NCBI GenBank assembly: GCA_013399875.1
Contig: VXAZ01003269.1
Location: 62,001 to 126,000 of the forward strand
Length of the DNA: 64,000 nt
Reading direction: 5' to 3'
Origin: Gymnorhina tibicen
Taxonomy: Eukaryota > Chordata > Aves > Passeriformes > Artamidae
Shown here piece by piece: positions 23,846-37,020 of the stretch. Each line of letters begins with the position of its first letter. Positions within the stretch are counted from its first letter, which is position 1. Below the pieces are notes generated by a model. The model saw only the letters and a list, made by a program, of their open reading frames with translations, was not told the origin of the DNA and did not search any database. The position numbers were made by a program, and so were the translations under genes.

Positions 23846-26800
23846 ATGTTAATGAGGCAAGAATACACTGCATAGAACCAAGGCTGAACATGGATTTATC
23901 CTGCACAGTTTCTTTTTAGAAACAAAGCCTTATCAAAATGACATTATATAGCCAGTTAGTCCAATGGACTAGAATTTGGTTTTTCAAATGAAGTGGTAGT
24001 TCTGTCGCCTTAAATTTTTAAGTGCTTAATTTCTCACAAGAAAGAAAAACCATAAAGAAGAAAGGAAATGAAAGGAAAGCTTTCTCCTCCCTTTTGGTAA
24101 AGGAAAAGAAATAATGCATTTTTTTTGCGTATCAGGACAATTTTTTTCCATCATCTCAGTATCTCAGGCCATCTCTGTCTCCAGCTGACAAAACAGTGTC
24201 TTTTGGGAGTGATACCGAAACTTTAAAAAGAGCTGTTGTTGTAATAAATAAAAGCAATGTGTATTAATTATAATTCTTTACATTTTAATATTTTTTCTGT
24301 AGTTTTTTTAAGTTTGTTGCTGTCCTCAGAGAAAATGTTCTAGTTAATAATAGATCACACTGATTTCCCCCTCTTCTTCAAGTGGTTTCTTAATCTCTCT
24401 GTAAGTGTATTATTGGCTAGTATAAAGTTTTAGTACTAGCCAAACAGGGAGAAATATTTATTTTGGTCTCTTACACCTCATCTGTTTTATTTTTCTATTT
24501 ATTTTTCACTATTCATTACAAAGTATTATTTATCTCTACTATGGGAAGCTTTCCCAGAACACCAATGGATATGGTAAAAATTATTGGGAATCCACAGAAA
24601 AAAATTAGAACTAAAACTGTTAACATTTTCCATTTGACCTTTTTTGGTTGATGTTTTTAAATACTGCCTTTGATTTGTCTTCAATGACAATATGTGTTTT
24701 ACACTGGAAGATTCAGACACGTGCCTTCAAATACAAAAGCTTCAGAAGGGTAAAGAGGATAATTCCACCTGTGTGTCTCAAGAGTATTCTTCTTACTACC
24801 AAAGTGGATAAATAGAACTTGAACAATATGAAAAAAAAAAAAATAGAGGCTGGCTAGAGTTGTTTCCCTCAACTAGGAGTCAAGTTAACAGGTGAGCTTG
24901 TGAAAAGATGAGTACCACTTTGGAACAGTAAGAATGAAATACTGCTCCAATAATGGTAAAGTTAGAACTCTCAAAACCCACAGTGGTTTAAAGATATAAA
25001 TTTTTAACCAAGTTGATAACTGTTCCAAAAATGAATATGATCTAGTCTACACTGGGAGTTGGGAAAATGTATAATTTCTGATATATTTGGTCTTCTGTCA
25101 TCAAAGATCATGCTGACAGCTGAAATTCTCTTGCAGTATCTGCAAATGACTCCGCACAGAGATGGGAACTATCACCTCTACTAAGTCAACAGAAAAAGAT
25201 GGAATAAATCAGCCTGGGTGTTTTGAGACACATCATTAGTTCATGAAGATTGCTTCAAAGTACAGGTGCAAGCTGAATCAAGACCCTCCTGAAAAATTAG
25301 ATGCATCTGTTTCTGACTACAGTTTTCTCATTCTGTGTTGTTGCAAGTTACCCTCTGCTTCGTAATAGAGGACTGGAGGAGGACAAAGAGAAAAGTAGAA
25401 GAGTCAGGTTTGTCCATTTCTATTGGAAATCTGAAGGGTGATCAGGGCACCTGGAGAGCTGCAATCGCTCCTCACCTGCTGCCAGCAGCGGAGTGCTTGG
25501 ACACCTGTCCTAATGAGAATCTCATTGCTTTCAGACAAGCTCTCCACTTTGTTTGCTGGCTTCTTTATGTACCTGAAGATAAGAACATAATTCAGTGGAA
25601 CAACAACACAATCCAGGGTAACTCCAAAACAAGTTATTGTCTTTAGAAAGATCTATTTGAAAATTATACAAGCAATGCATTGCATACAGTAGTGGAAAGA
25701 GCTCCATCGAAATGGTGATGGAAGGGCCTTGTGAAGCTGCAACCTCACTGCATGGCAAGGAGGACAACTTCCATGCCTCTCTTCCCCTGTTAAGCCTTCC
25801 CTTGGCACATTTTGCTGCCACATTGTGCCATGCAGATACTAAAGTAAAATAGGCAAAGCTAGGCGTGTTTGGAGATGTCTTTGAAAAGTAACTGTAAATG
25901 GGAATCTGCTTGCTTATTCATGAGCTTAATGTTGCATGAAGCTGTCACTTACACCATGGCCTAATATCTTGGTCTTCATGCCTTGGACACTTTATCAGCA
26001 CAGTTTATAGAAAGAAAATTAAAGAAATAATCTATTCCCATTGAAAGTCTTGGTCTGGTGAACCTCCCTGAAGTTCTTCTTTGAAGGCAGCTGGTTTGCT
26101 GTGAGAGGGTTCCACATTGTTACTTTAAAATGAAAACCATTCAAAACTGAAATAAATTAACACTGGCATATGAACAGCTTGGAGAACAACAACAAACCAA
26201 ATGAGAAAGAGTAAGGCAGCCTGCTATGTGAACAGAAAAAAAAAATCAAGAAATCCATTTGCAGAAGTAAAAGCATTAAAGGCAGCAAAATAATCAGACT
26301 AATGGGAAAAAAAATCAGATGAATGTAGTATTAGTGGAAGATGAGGATGTAATTCACAAGTAAGATGAAATTGTTGAGAGTGTGGATCAATGTACATAAA
26401 CCCTAACATCACAAAGTAGGCTAACCTCAAAATATTGAATATACCAAGAGAAACTGGAAACTGTCCTGAAAACAAAAATAATTAAAAGAAGATGGAATTA
26501 CCAGAGCCAAAAGAGGATATTGTTAACAAGAAGACATAGTGAAAAAAAACCACTGCTATTGTGAAAAAGACTTAAGTTTCAACAGATTTTTTTTTTTTTT
26601 TTAGTTTGGAATGCACAAAATTTCAGCCTTTTGTTCTTTGACGAAAGCCTTTCAGGATCATAGAAAGGAACTATTTCCGTGTCTCTGGTGTGACTATTCC
26701 ATTCAAACGGGTAAACTGACAGCAACCTGTCAGTTACTCTTAATTCTCTCTCACTCTCTGAGTAAAACACCCACAGGGTGAGGCAGGAAGGCTGGGACAC

Positions 26801-27661
26801 TGCTCCATACTCATGGCCGGGTCCTGTATCCTTGCCTTTGCCGTGGGGGCGTGAGATGTCACAGGCAGGAAACAACAGTCTGTGACAGTGAGGGAAAAGT
26901 CTCCACACCAAGGCCATTAGACAGGTCAGGAAGGAAAATAGCAGTGGAAAATGATAACTGTGTGAAGGAAACCTGTAATGAACCAGTTTGCTTGTCACTT
27001 CAATTTTAAAGATACCATTTGTATCCTCTGATTCTTTCAGTGTGTGATTCATCATGATGCTTAATGCCACTTGTTCACTTCAGGCCTGGGACAAGTGGGC
27101 ACAGATCAAAGGTTTAGCGTATACTGGATTAATTTTCTTAGCTATGTACGGAACAAATATGTGATTATAGGCTATTCCATTTTATTTTAATATTTATTTC
27201 TATATATTTCACACAAAATAAAGCAACAGAAGAATCAAAGTTTGCAAAGTCCAGAAGTAAATTAGTAGCCTTGGAGAAGCCCAGTGACTGATGCCTTAAA
27301 CCAAATCTGTGAAATAAATCTAAATCCCTGCTCTGATGAACTGCAATGCTCCTACGTTCAGAGTAGCACCAGCACCGAGCGCTCACAGTTGGCTCGGATG
27401 ATGTCACCAAAGGCTGTGAGTGCTCCGTGTACTGTCTGGCACCACTGTGATCACAGTCCTTGCAACAAATTGATGCTGTGAGGAGTTAATGATTTCCTTT
27501 CATGACCAGTGAACTGCACCCCACTGTCACTATAGCAATAATTCACACTCCCCTCAGTGTTCAAAACTAGCCCAGCCAGGAGTCCCACCTCTCTACGTAT
27601 CTATATGATACAACGATTCTGTACATATACTTATTGAAATATTATTTACATTTAAAGACTG
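23846..27661. other. Non-coding stretch
   Basis: Contains a poly(A) run at about 24830-24843 and a T-run of 16 at about 26587-26602. The longest frame is 163 codons on the minus strand (26579-27070). It ends in a lysine run made by the T-run and has no recognisable domain. A slightly CpG-richer patch at 25440-25500 and 27340-27420 is unexplained. Confidence 0.45.
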
Positions 27662-27722
27662 ACACATAGAATATCCTGAGTTGGAAGAGACTGACAAGGA
27701 CCATCAAGTTGAACTTCTATTG
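27662..27722 (-). mobile_element. Very short CR1 3'-end fragment, minus strand
   Basis: About 60 bases match the last part of a CR1 tail in antisense: CATAGAATATCCTGAGTTGG, AGAGACTGACAAGGACCATC, then AAGTTGAACTTCT. The copy is severely 5'-truncated. Confidence 0.75.
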
Positions 27723-30700
27723 ATTTTATTTATTGATGGAATTTATTAGATTAAACTGAGGAAAAAAAATAAGGCAGAATGGAAATCTACTGAAGAATTA
27801 ATGATCCTTCCATAATGTTATACTGAATATAGTCCCTTTGGTGACTCACTTCCATTATTTATGTCTCTCTACCAGATGATAAAGGACTGTATATGACTTT
27901 TGCCTGTCTTTTGGTTACATGAGACAGTATGTCTACTATGTCTTCCTCCACTGGGATTTCTGATTACTGTGTGCATTGAAAAATATTTGCTTTACTGAAT
28001 TTCTGTAAAATATATGTATCTCTTCCTAAGGTCCTAATTTTGCTCTTAGTTTTATATTGTAGCACTTTATAGGTGTGTATGATATAACAAAGAAATTGAT
28101 TATCTGAAGACTTATAAGTCATCACTTCAATGCTTTCTCAGGTGGGAAACTCCAAAAAGTATATTCTGTGATGGTAACCATGTATAGAAAAGAGACGATT
28201 CTAAAATGTGTTCTCTAGGATTTGAGTGGTAAATAAACTGAAAACCACAGTGTTTTACCATATCAAACTTATTAAGAAGAATTAACATATAAACGAACTT
28301 AAATCTAGTGTGATTCCAAATTCATTTTCCCTAAAGCAGTTCATAGTTAAGGTTCTGTGGGACTTTTTTCTTCCTCTTTAGAGAGAAAAGACTTTGGATG
28401 AATCATTTAAAAAAGAAACCAGATTTCTTACAATTTGTAATATAATAATAGATGTTTACAGGAAATTAATGATAATTTAACTTTTTCTTGGAGGAGGACA
28501 GGGAAAAATAAATTAAAAAGAAATAAAATGGTCTAGGAGGTATTGTTGGTTTTACACAGAAAAAATGGAAGCGGAGTTAATTTCAACTACAAACAGATGC
28601 ACAAACTTCCCTTACAAGTAAAGATCTCCTTGGGGTATCTGTAGAACTAGCTGACAGCCTGTCATACTGTTCTCCTGCTTTGCCTTTCTCTGTGTTGGAG
28701 GGTGTCTCCATGTCCTCTTTAATTAGGTTGGTCTTCCTCCTAGATCAATGACTCTCAGATACAGTAATTGCTGTATTTCAAAATTATTTTTCATTTCTCT
28801 TGGCTAGCTATATTGTAATCCCCAAATCAAATTAATCCAGGAATCAGTGGTTCTAAAATAAATCACTGATATCAACTTGACGTGCCTAAGGTTTCAGACA
28901 AAGCCAAGAAGCAATGACTCAGAAAATGTTTTCTCTGCTGTTTGCATATTACATATGGCTGGCAGTAACAGCTTGCATGTTCTTTCCCAGAATTGAATGA
29001 ATCGTATAGGCAGGGTTTCTTTTTTTTAACTCAGTGACTTCATGTTCTCACTTTTTTTCCTACATGGACACTCAAATAAAAGGTATTTTCAGGGATAAAT
29101 CAGTATGTGCTTTTTTGTTATGTAACATAAACTGACATCAACAACAGTTCAGATGGCATTATATACTGAGGAGGAGAGATTCAAAGCATGAGGACTTCAA
29201 ATGAAAGCTGGGAGCTTAAATAAAATTTCTACTTATGAAAATCACCCTCCAAATCTGTTCATACAGAAAAATATATTTGCTGTAGCACTCTTACTTAAAA
29301 TTCACTATAAAAATGTGAAGGAATTATTGTAATGCCTAATGAGAGAAATAAATTGCAGAAACCAAAGTAAATTCATTCTTTCATCTGTGGATATTTCTTT
29401 TTTAACATACTCGTATATAAAAGAAACCACTACAATTATTGGGCTGTTTAATTACTTTATAACAATATAGTGACCTCCAATTTCTTACAACGTAAATTAT
29501 GTGGGATAGTTGCGAGACGCAAAAAAAAAGGTTAACTGATGTAAGATATTTTGAGCTACCAATTTAATCCATTTTAGGTAACAATGGGTGCAATAAAGAT
29601 TCTGCTAAGCTAAAAGAGGTAAAAATAATAATTATCAGTAAATTTTACCAGAATGTTTTTTCTTTCTCTGTTTCCACTATTGTAGAGATGGAAATGCTAT
29701 GAAGAAAATGCAAAACTTAGCAACGTATTTAAATGATGAATATAGAAGCCTACTGGTACACCTAGTTGGGTGTATTTGGCTTATAAGAGCTTAAAGGCAG
29801 GTCTGGCTTTGTCCAGTCTATGGGTGGATGGCCTCCTGGAAATCCTAATTACTGTAGGCAAGAACAAAGAACAGGATCAACTCTACAAAGTGCTTCTCTA
29901 CTTGCTGAGTTAATGGATGAAAGGAAAGAGCAGAACATGCAGAAAAGTGGGGAGTGAAAAATGACTGTGATTCAGGCATCATGAAAAGCACTAGCTAACC
30001 ACGAGGAATCAGGTTGAAAAGTTGGACAGTTAGAAAATAAATCCTTCATTTTTTTACCACTTTGATCTCATCCTTAGAACAGAAAGAGTCAGAAACTTGA
30101 GCCTATTATACAAGAAATCCTATCAAACTCATGCAAATTCTTTAAAGTCATAAAGGAAATTAGAAACAAATAGTTTAGATGATGAAAATAAAATGTTTTG
30201 ACTACAATCTGTGCTCTGTTTCTTATAGCTATTCTACCATCTTTGTATCAAAGTGATTTTGCTGTGTATATTTGTCCAAGGTCTCTATTTTTTATTTTCA
30301 TTGTTTTATGTTTTTGATTCTCGTTTTCAGAGAGGAAACCTAAACCAGCACTAATGACCTTGTTCTGTATTTCAGGATATTGTTACCAAAAGGCAGAGCA
30401 TCAACGCTATGGAGGAATATTCTCTCCATAAGCTCAAACAACTGTAATTCTACTGATGGTTGAAATGAAAAATACCCTGAAATTTTGCAAAGGACTTTAG
30501 AGAAATATTGATGTGGGAGAGGGGGGAATGGGATGACTTGAAAGCCAGCATCCTGAGGATTAATTGATCCGTATTTGTCTGAAGAATCAAAAGGAGCCAT
30601 GTGAGCATTCTGTTTTCCGTATTCTGGGAAGGCTTTTCTCCTCTGTGTGAGGTGCAATCAGGATTTCTAGTTTTATATATTTATCTATTTTAATTTATAA

Positions 30701-31499
30701 TAGCCAGCCAGAACTGGTTCTAAAATGAATGACTTGATGAAAATCCAATGTCTGTGTTCAAAATGGTAAATTTTAGGTTTTTGTTGTTAGAGAATATTCA
30801 TGCTCTTGAATCTTTCTTGTCAATAAGAATGCAGGATTGATTGCAAGAATCCACTAAGTGGGCCAACAGTGAAGGATGAAATGTCCGGGTTGTCTGGAAC
30901 ACACTTGACTAGCTGGTAGTTCATAATGGCTGTGGAAGAGGTTGCTGGAAGAGTGTCATGGATAGCCAAATGGATCTGGAGTAAAAGATATGAGAAAAGT
31001 GCTAATGGTGGTGAATTTGTCATCTGGATTTGCAAATATTGCCAAAGCAGAATTTCATAATGGCTGCAATTTCATAAAAAACACTGGTACAAGTGTCCCT
31101 CCTCCTGAAAATCAAGAAAAATGCTTTAAGCTATGTGTAGGAAGAAGCAAATCTCATTAAGAAGTCTGGAAAATTTAAAAGCGTAACCCATGTTACAAAG
31201 AGAATTTTTCTAATAATATTTATAACTAACATTGCCCACTTTTCAATCCTTTTAAAAGAAGTTTGTCATTTTGGGGCCCTTTTTACTAAATAGTTCTCTT
31301 CAAAAAAGCAACTCTGTGGGAAACCATGTGTTAGTCTGCACTGATTCAACAGTCCCTTTGTGGACACCTGCTGCTGTTCCAATTCAAGGGCAACTGCACC
31401 CACCACTGTATCCTTAAATTCCTCATCATACACGTTGATGTTGATTTCACACTAAGGATTGGGGAATATATTGATTGATTTCCTGTATCAAAAATAGCA
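27723..31499. other. Non-coding stretch
   Basis: AT-rich DNA with no recognised repeats. Two minus-strand frames (30340-30657, 105 codons; 30820-31035, 71 codons) look somewhat protein-like, and the second is preceded by a good splice-acceptor-like sequence. Both remain unproven (see findings). Confidence 0.45.
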
Positions 31500-32045
31500 C
31501 GGTCAGCAGGACCAGGGCAGTGATTGGCACTGGGGAAGCTGCCAGCTTAAATCCTGTGTCCAGTTCTGGGCCCTTCACTACGAGAAAGACATTGAGGGGC
31601 TGGAGTGTGTCCAGAGAAGGGCAGTGGAGCTGGTGAAAGCTCTAGAGCACAAGGGTCTGTGAGGAGCAGTGAGGGAGCTGGGGGTTTTTAGCCTGGAGAA
31701 GAGGAGGCTCAGGGGAGACCTTATTGCTCTCTACAGCTGCCTGAAAGGAGGTCGTAGATGGGTTGGGGTCAGCCTCTTCTCTCAGACAACCAGTGCCAGG
31801 ACAAGAGGAAATGCCAAGGGAGGTTCAGGCTGGACATCAGGAAGAATTTCTCCACTCAAAGGGCGGTCAGGTATTGGAACAGGCTGCCCAGCAGGGTTGT
31901 GGGAACACCATCTCTCAAAATGTTCAAGAAGTGACAGGATGTGGCTCTTAGTACTATAGTCTAGTTGACAATGTGGTGTTCAGTCAAATGTTGGATTCTA
32001 TAATTTCTGAGGTCTTTTCCAACCAAAATGATTTCATGATTATAT
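31500..32045 (+). mobile_element. CR1 3'-end fragment, plus strand
   Basis: Sense-orientation CR1. It starts in the region GTCCAGTTCTGGGCCCTTCA, runs through CCAGAGAAGGGCAGTGGAGC and GGAGAAGAGGAGGCTCAGGG to GGTCTTTTCCAACCAAAATG. It ends near ATTTCATGATTA, a worn CR1 terminal repeat. The translated piece [20 protein letters not shown] matches the C-terminal block also seen in the 4130-6275 copy. Frameshifts follow this block. It is 5'-truncated and inactive. Confidence 0.92.
31669..31805 (+). pseudogene. CR1 ORF2 C-terminal fragment
   Basis: A short open stretch encoding the CR1 ORF2 segment around [20 protein letters not shown] and [12 protein letters not shown], after which the frame is lost. 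It is homologous to 5875-6010 of the longer CR1 copy in this window. Confidence 0.75.
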
Positions 32046-35000
32046 TGTTCTCAAAATTTTTTTTGTTTATTACTTGTTCAAATCAAATTAAAAAAGAAGG
32101 AAGGCCTCTATTTGGGTGTTAAATGCAGAGAATGGAGTTGCTGAAAAGTATTTGCATATTCCCCCATGACAGATTCTGACACAGTAGTTTTCATGGCTGG
32201 TGTCAGAATGATACATGCAGAATGACTGGGAAAACACTGCCAATTCCCTTGCTTCAGAAGATTCAACTGACACATCTGAAGCATGAGGAAACTTAAACAC
32301 CAGCTCAAAGATGGAAAAATCAAAGGAAAATCAATGCAACCCCTTGTTTTGTACTTTCAGCTCTGGAGAAAGTGTGTATTATTCAGGAAAAAGAAATTGA
32401 AGCAATTCCCCTGACCCACAAAGCAAGAGAGAGCATCTCAAGCAAAGTAAGTAGAAACATGGACGAAAATTACTGTTTTTCTGATGCTGAGGCAACTGTA
32501 AAGGCAATGTTATTTAAGAAACATAATATAGTAGAGATGAATCATTTCTGCTCAGCTTTGGAGACAAATCTGATATAAGAAGATCTAAAAATATTTCAAC
32601 AAAACTGTTTGGAGATGGGTTTTTGTCTTGAAGTGCAAAGTGCTGGTGTGAGAGAAAATTTAGATGTCAAAGATTTGACATTTCATGCAAAATGCTCATG
32701 AAAATACATCTCTACACAACAAAAGGTGTGGAAAGCACAAGTCATTCACTATGGAATAAACAGCAACATTTTCAAAACTTACTAGCCTTCTATTTTATGC
32801 CTGATCTATGCCTCCTACACCATTAAGCATTGCATACTCGTTTAGTTTTGTTTAGAAAAAATCTAGGCAAAAGATAAATTTTAGCTTGAACCTGAACATC
32901 TGTATTTGATATACAGTAAAGTAAAGACAGGGGTGAAAATTACAAAAGTAATGGTTCTGGTCATTGCAGAAACAAGTGTCTGATGAAACTGATTTCAGTA
33001 AAGAATTGGTAAATTCCACTGTTTATTTTCATAAATAATTTGTGCTTCTACAAGTCTTACAACTTTATTTTGAGGCTGAATTGTGCAAATATGTATTAAA
33101 ACTATAATTAAACCTCAATATTTTTTTTCTTCACAAGATTTTCAGCTAGACTTATAAACAGAGAACACCAAATGATGCAAGGAAGTATAAAAACCAAGGT
33201 AAAATTATGAGTAGCAATATGTCAGCAGGAATAGCCCCAATAAAAGTCAATTTTAGATGTCAATTTTCATTAAAACTAAAGCTGAATGCTAGAGATGATT
33301 GACCATTTCTATTATCAGTTCTAAAAATTTCAAATAATTTCATTTGATAGTCACCAGTATGAAAATTAGTGCATAATATATTATTTCTTGCATCTGAAAT
33401 GCCATTCAGGGAGGTTCCAGAAATAAGATGTAGGCAACACTCTGACTCCCCATGGGGACCTATGTATTAGAGTCACACTCTCCCTCTAGTATAAATTTAT
33501 TACAAACCTCAATGAAGATAGAATAATTTCACACTTTTGAATATGTCTTCCAATTTATACTTAGAGAAATAGCAAAAGAAAAGGTTGAGCGATGAGCTGC
33601 TCATAGTCACATATGAAGGCACAGGAAAATTCTCTCAGAAAAAAAAAGCCCAGAACTGATGCAATGCAGTAATGTAATTGCTCAGGATTTCTGACCAGAC
33701 AATTTTGTACTCTACTGTCAATGGTATCCGCAAAATATACTGGACAATTATTTGAAACTGCAGTGTGTGATTCAAAACAACAAAGGAACGTTCCTCTAGC
33801 ATTCCCTGGCTGTTTCAAACCTACCTTTATCAACCCTTTTTTGACCCTGTTATCCCTCAGATTTTGTTTCATAATGATAGAACAAATCTTCGTAACAACA
33901 TGGGAGGGTTTAATACAGTTTTAATAGGATCCAGAGGCCCTCATCAGACAACTGTATGACTGCTGATGTGACTGATGTGCAACCTCACCAAAGAACACTC
34001 TATCAGCACTTACTGAAAGGGCTAAAAAGTATCTTTCCAGTTATGGTTAATATCACTGCAGAGCTGAACAGTAAAAGAGCTCCGTGGAAAATGGGGAAGC
34101 ACGTTAGTCCCCAGTGCCAACTTAGTTTCTAGTATTAATGAACAACATTAAGGGAATAGCATCCCTTTCTTTCTGCATTTCATTAGAGGAATTCTCAAAA
34201 GGCTGGAAGCAGAAACAAGAGCCTAAAGAACTTGTGCCTTGGTTATGTTTAAAGAAAATTCAAAATTATGCCTGATTCTCTGTTTTGCTTACATTTTATT
34301 CATAATTAAATCTGACCTTAAGGCACAGTTGGAAGGAAATAAGTGTAAAAATTATCATTGAGTAAATATTTCTAAGAAATTTCTGTTAGGAATTCTTCCT
34401 GTTTTAAATTAATTTCTGATGTGTTTAAGTTCCTTGTGGGTTGGTTTTAAAAGAGAATTCTAGTTTACTAGAATGCAAGTTGCGAGAATCCTTTAATTTC
34501 AAAGAACTCTACTAAAACAGAGAAAAAAAGGGCATTTTCAAGTAGCCAGTGTGATGGTTTGCATAAAAAACCCTTTGTACAAATTTCAGGACATAATACT
34601 GAATTCTGTTCTTTCCACAAGACAAGAATTATCTTTTACTTTGTGTTTAATTCTCAGTATTAAAAATTACTGAGAAAACTGAAAGTTTTTCAAACATTTT
34701 TTAGAAGAGGCATAAGACAGGTCATCACATCCCAAAAGATTTCTTCAAAATATGCAGTAACTCCAGAAGACATGTAAGGAAGAATGTGAATTTTTAAATA
34801 CATTTTGAAGGTCAGTGGCGTTTTTCCACTCAACTCATAAGAAACTGTAGATGTCTGACTTTAGCAGGGTCTGTGAGAGAAGCCAAATTAGAAACCTACT
34901 TCTCCTGTGCAATCAATGAAGAGATGAAGGTCTTCAGCAAGGACCTACTGGCAAATGCTATACAGAGGGATTTGAAATATTTATCCTCAAGAGCTAAAAC

Positions 35001-36139
35001 CTTCAGTTGAAGATTTTCAAAGAGCTCATTTATATTGAAAGAGGACCAGATGTTTGTAATGCACACCTCTTTGTAATATCCCACTGGTTCACCTGCCGTC
35101 CGGCACCAGTGAGAAGTATTCTCTAAGAAAGCTCTTAATTTCTATATAGAAGAAATATGAAGATTGTTAGAAATAAGCTCTTGAAAGTACTCCTCAGAAG
35201 ATGCTGATTCAACAAATGGAGGTATTTTAAGCGAAACTATATCACAAGTCTTGACTGAAAATTATTGAACTGTTTTCTTCTTTAAAAGACTGAAATAGTT
35301 TGTACATATTTTTATGACTCATATAGCAATAAATAAAAAAGGCACCTATTTTCTATCAAATACAACATTAAGCCTCTATTTTCCACATACCTTATGCATC
35401 GTTGATGTAAAGTGTTAGCAGTACACAGAAAGCAAATATATTTTAAGTCAAAGTTTAAATAAAATTTTCCTCTCTGGGCTACTGTATCAACTTTGGAGTT
35501 AATTTAACAGTTTCCTACTCATTTGAAAACAGTATCTTTGTTTGTTCTATAGTTATTTGAAAGAAAACTATCTACACTGTGTAGCTTCTATCTACAGTGC
35601 AAGTATTAGGCTTTTATCACTTTTCAAATCCAACTAAATTTAATAGCTAATTTAGCATTTGAAGTATGGGGATTTCCAGCAAAATCTCTAATACTCTTCT
35701 CTACTTAGAGAAACACTAACACTCAGCCAAGATTTTCTGAAGATAGTGATTCATTCTAAGTTGTGAATGCACACTGGGGAAGTTTCTCTACAGGTTTTTT
35801 CACTAAAAATCCCAATTATTTCTCCTCTTGATGCAATTTTGACACTTCTAGCAATGATGAGATTTCTGGTGTTGGCTGACCACTGGTGGTCTATCTTCCA
35901 AGACAGCTAAATCCATATAGGAGAGGTCTTAAATGACAAATATAGTAAAACCTCAAAATTGTGAGACCTTGTTAGCTGTAGACTCCTATCATTACATCTT
36001 TTCTACAGATAGCATGAGGAGAGACAGACACAAGACCAGAGTACTCTCTCAGATAAATTGGGCATTGCATCTCACTTTTAATGCTTCAAAGTTTCAACCA
36101 TTTACTCTGATTGAACTTTACAGTTCATTTAACTATATA
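32046..36139. other. Non-coding stretch
   Basis: AT-rich, no recognised repeats. Contains exon-like but unproven minus-strand frames, mainly 34896-35122 (see findings). Other frames (32088-32323 minus, 33561-33872 minus) lack domains. Confidence 0.45.
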
Positions 36140-37020
36140 ATTAAAATTACATCCTAGTATGTCTAGCCATTCTTAACATTTTCCTCTATTCTCTAACTGC
36201 TGTACACTTTTTACTTTTCCCACAATCCATTAAGCTTTTATAATTTTTCTTCTCTCAGTTTATTCTGGTTTTGCCTCTCTGCAGTCACTCCAGATTTTCT
36301 TCCTGTCAGGAAATAAAGTATCCTAAAATTTTCTTATGACTACTTATGCTCCATTTCAGTGATACTACCCTAATAATCACTTTCTCTCAAGTGCAACACC
36401 CACGGAGTCCACTTCATATACAAATCTCTACTCCATTTCTTTCCTTAACTTCAGAATTTCTGTTCCACTGATTTTGCAATCTTTCATGATCTTTTCGATT
36501 TTCCTCCTTCTACATACTTGCTTTCCCTGAAAGATTATTTTGTCTACCAACTCTTTGTAATGAAGTACTTGATTTGTTTCGCCTCACTCATTTGGTCCTG
36601 GTAGAGCCACTGGTGAGGTCCATTACACATAGGTTCACCTAAATTAATTTTTTTAAATGTACAATCTCCAAGATTTTTTCTGCAGTTTTGATTTTATCTC
36701 TCTGGTTTCAGATATCTTGTGGACATACCCTTCTCTGTTTGTTGTCTATTGCCTCCCCTTCCTTAACAATGAACCTGAGCTGGATGTAGATGAGTTCTTT
36801 GTGGTCCCTCTCCTCTGGGAGCTGGATTTTTCTCAGGTTTTGCTGTCTTTTTCTCCCTCACTCATCGCGCGCACAGTGACAATTACTTTGCCATCCTCCT
36901 GCTCCACCTTCTGGGAGGCCTTTAATGTCCTTCTCTCTTTCTTTTGCTCCCAGTTGTATTGGCAAGAATGAGACAGTTTACTGTCTTGTCTTTCTTCCTT
37001 CAACAAGTCTCCTATACTCT
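36140..37020. other. Pyrimidine-rich, strand-asymmetric segment
   Basis: The plus strand is strongly T/C-rich for almost 900 bases, with few purine runs. The 104-codon plus-strand frame at 36657-36971 is rich in Phe, Leu and Ser, as expected from such composition, and has no recognised family. It may be an old A/G-rich sense-strand retroelement in reverse orientation; this is inference. Confidence 0.4.

Noticed and set aside
27340..27420. Short CpG-containing segment as a minus-strand exon
   Set aside because: A 27-base segment between splice-like sites can be found almost anywhere, and nothing supports it further.
33561..33872. 103-codon minus-strand frame
   Set aside because: Two different frames over the same bases look equally protein-like, which shows how weak such an impression is.
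35082..35111. Inverted repeat CACTGGT ... ACCAGTG
   Set aside because: Only 7 bp arms with a 16-base loop, common by chance.
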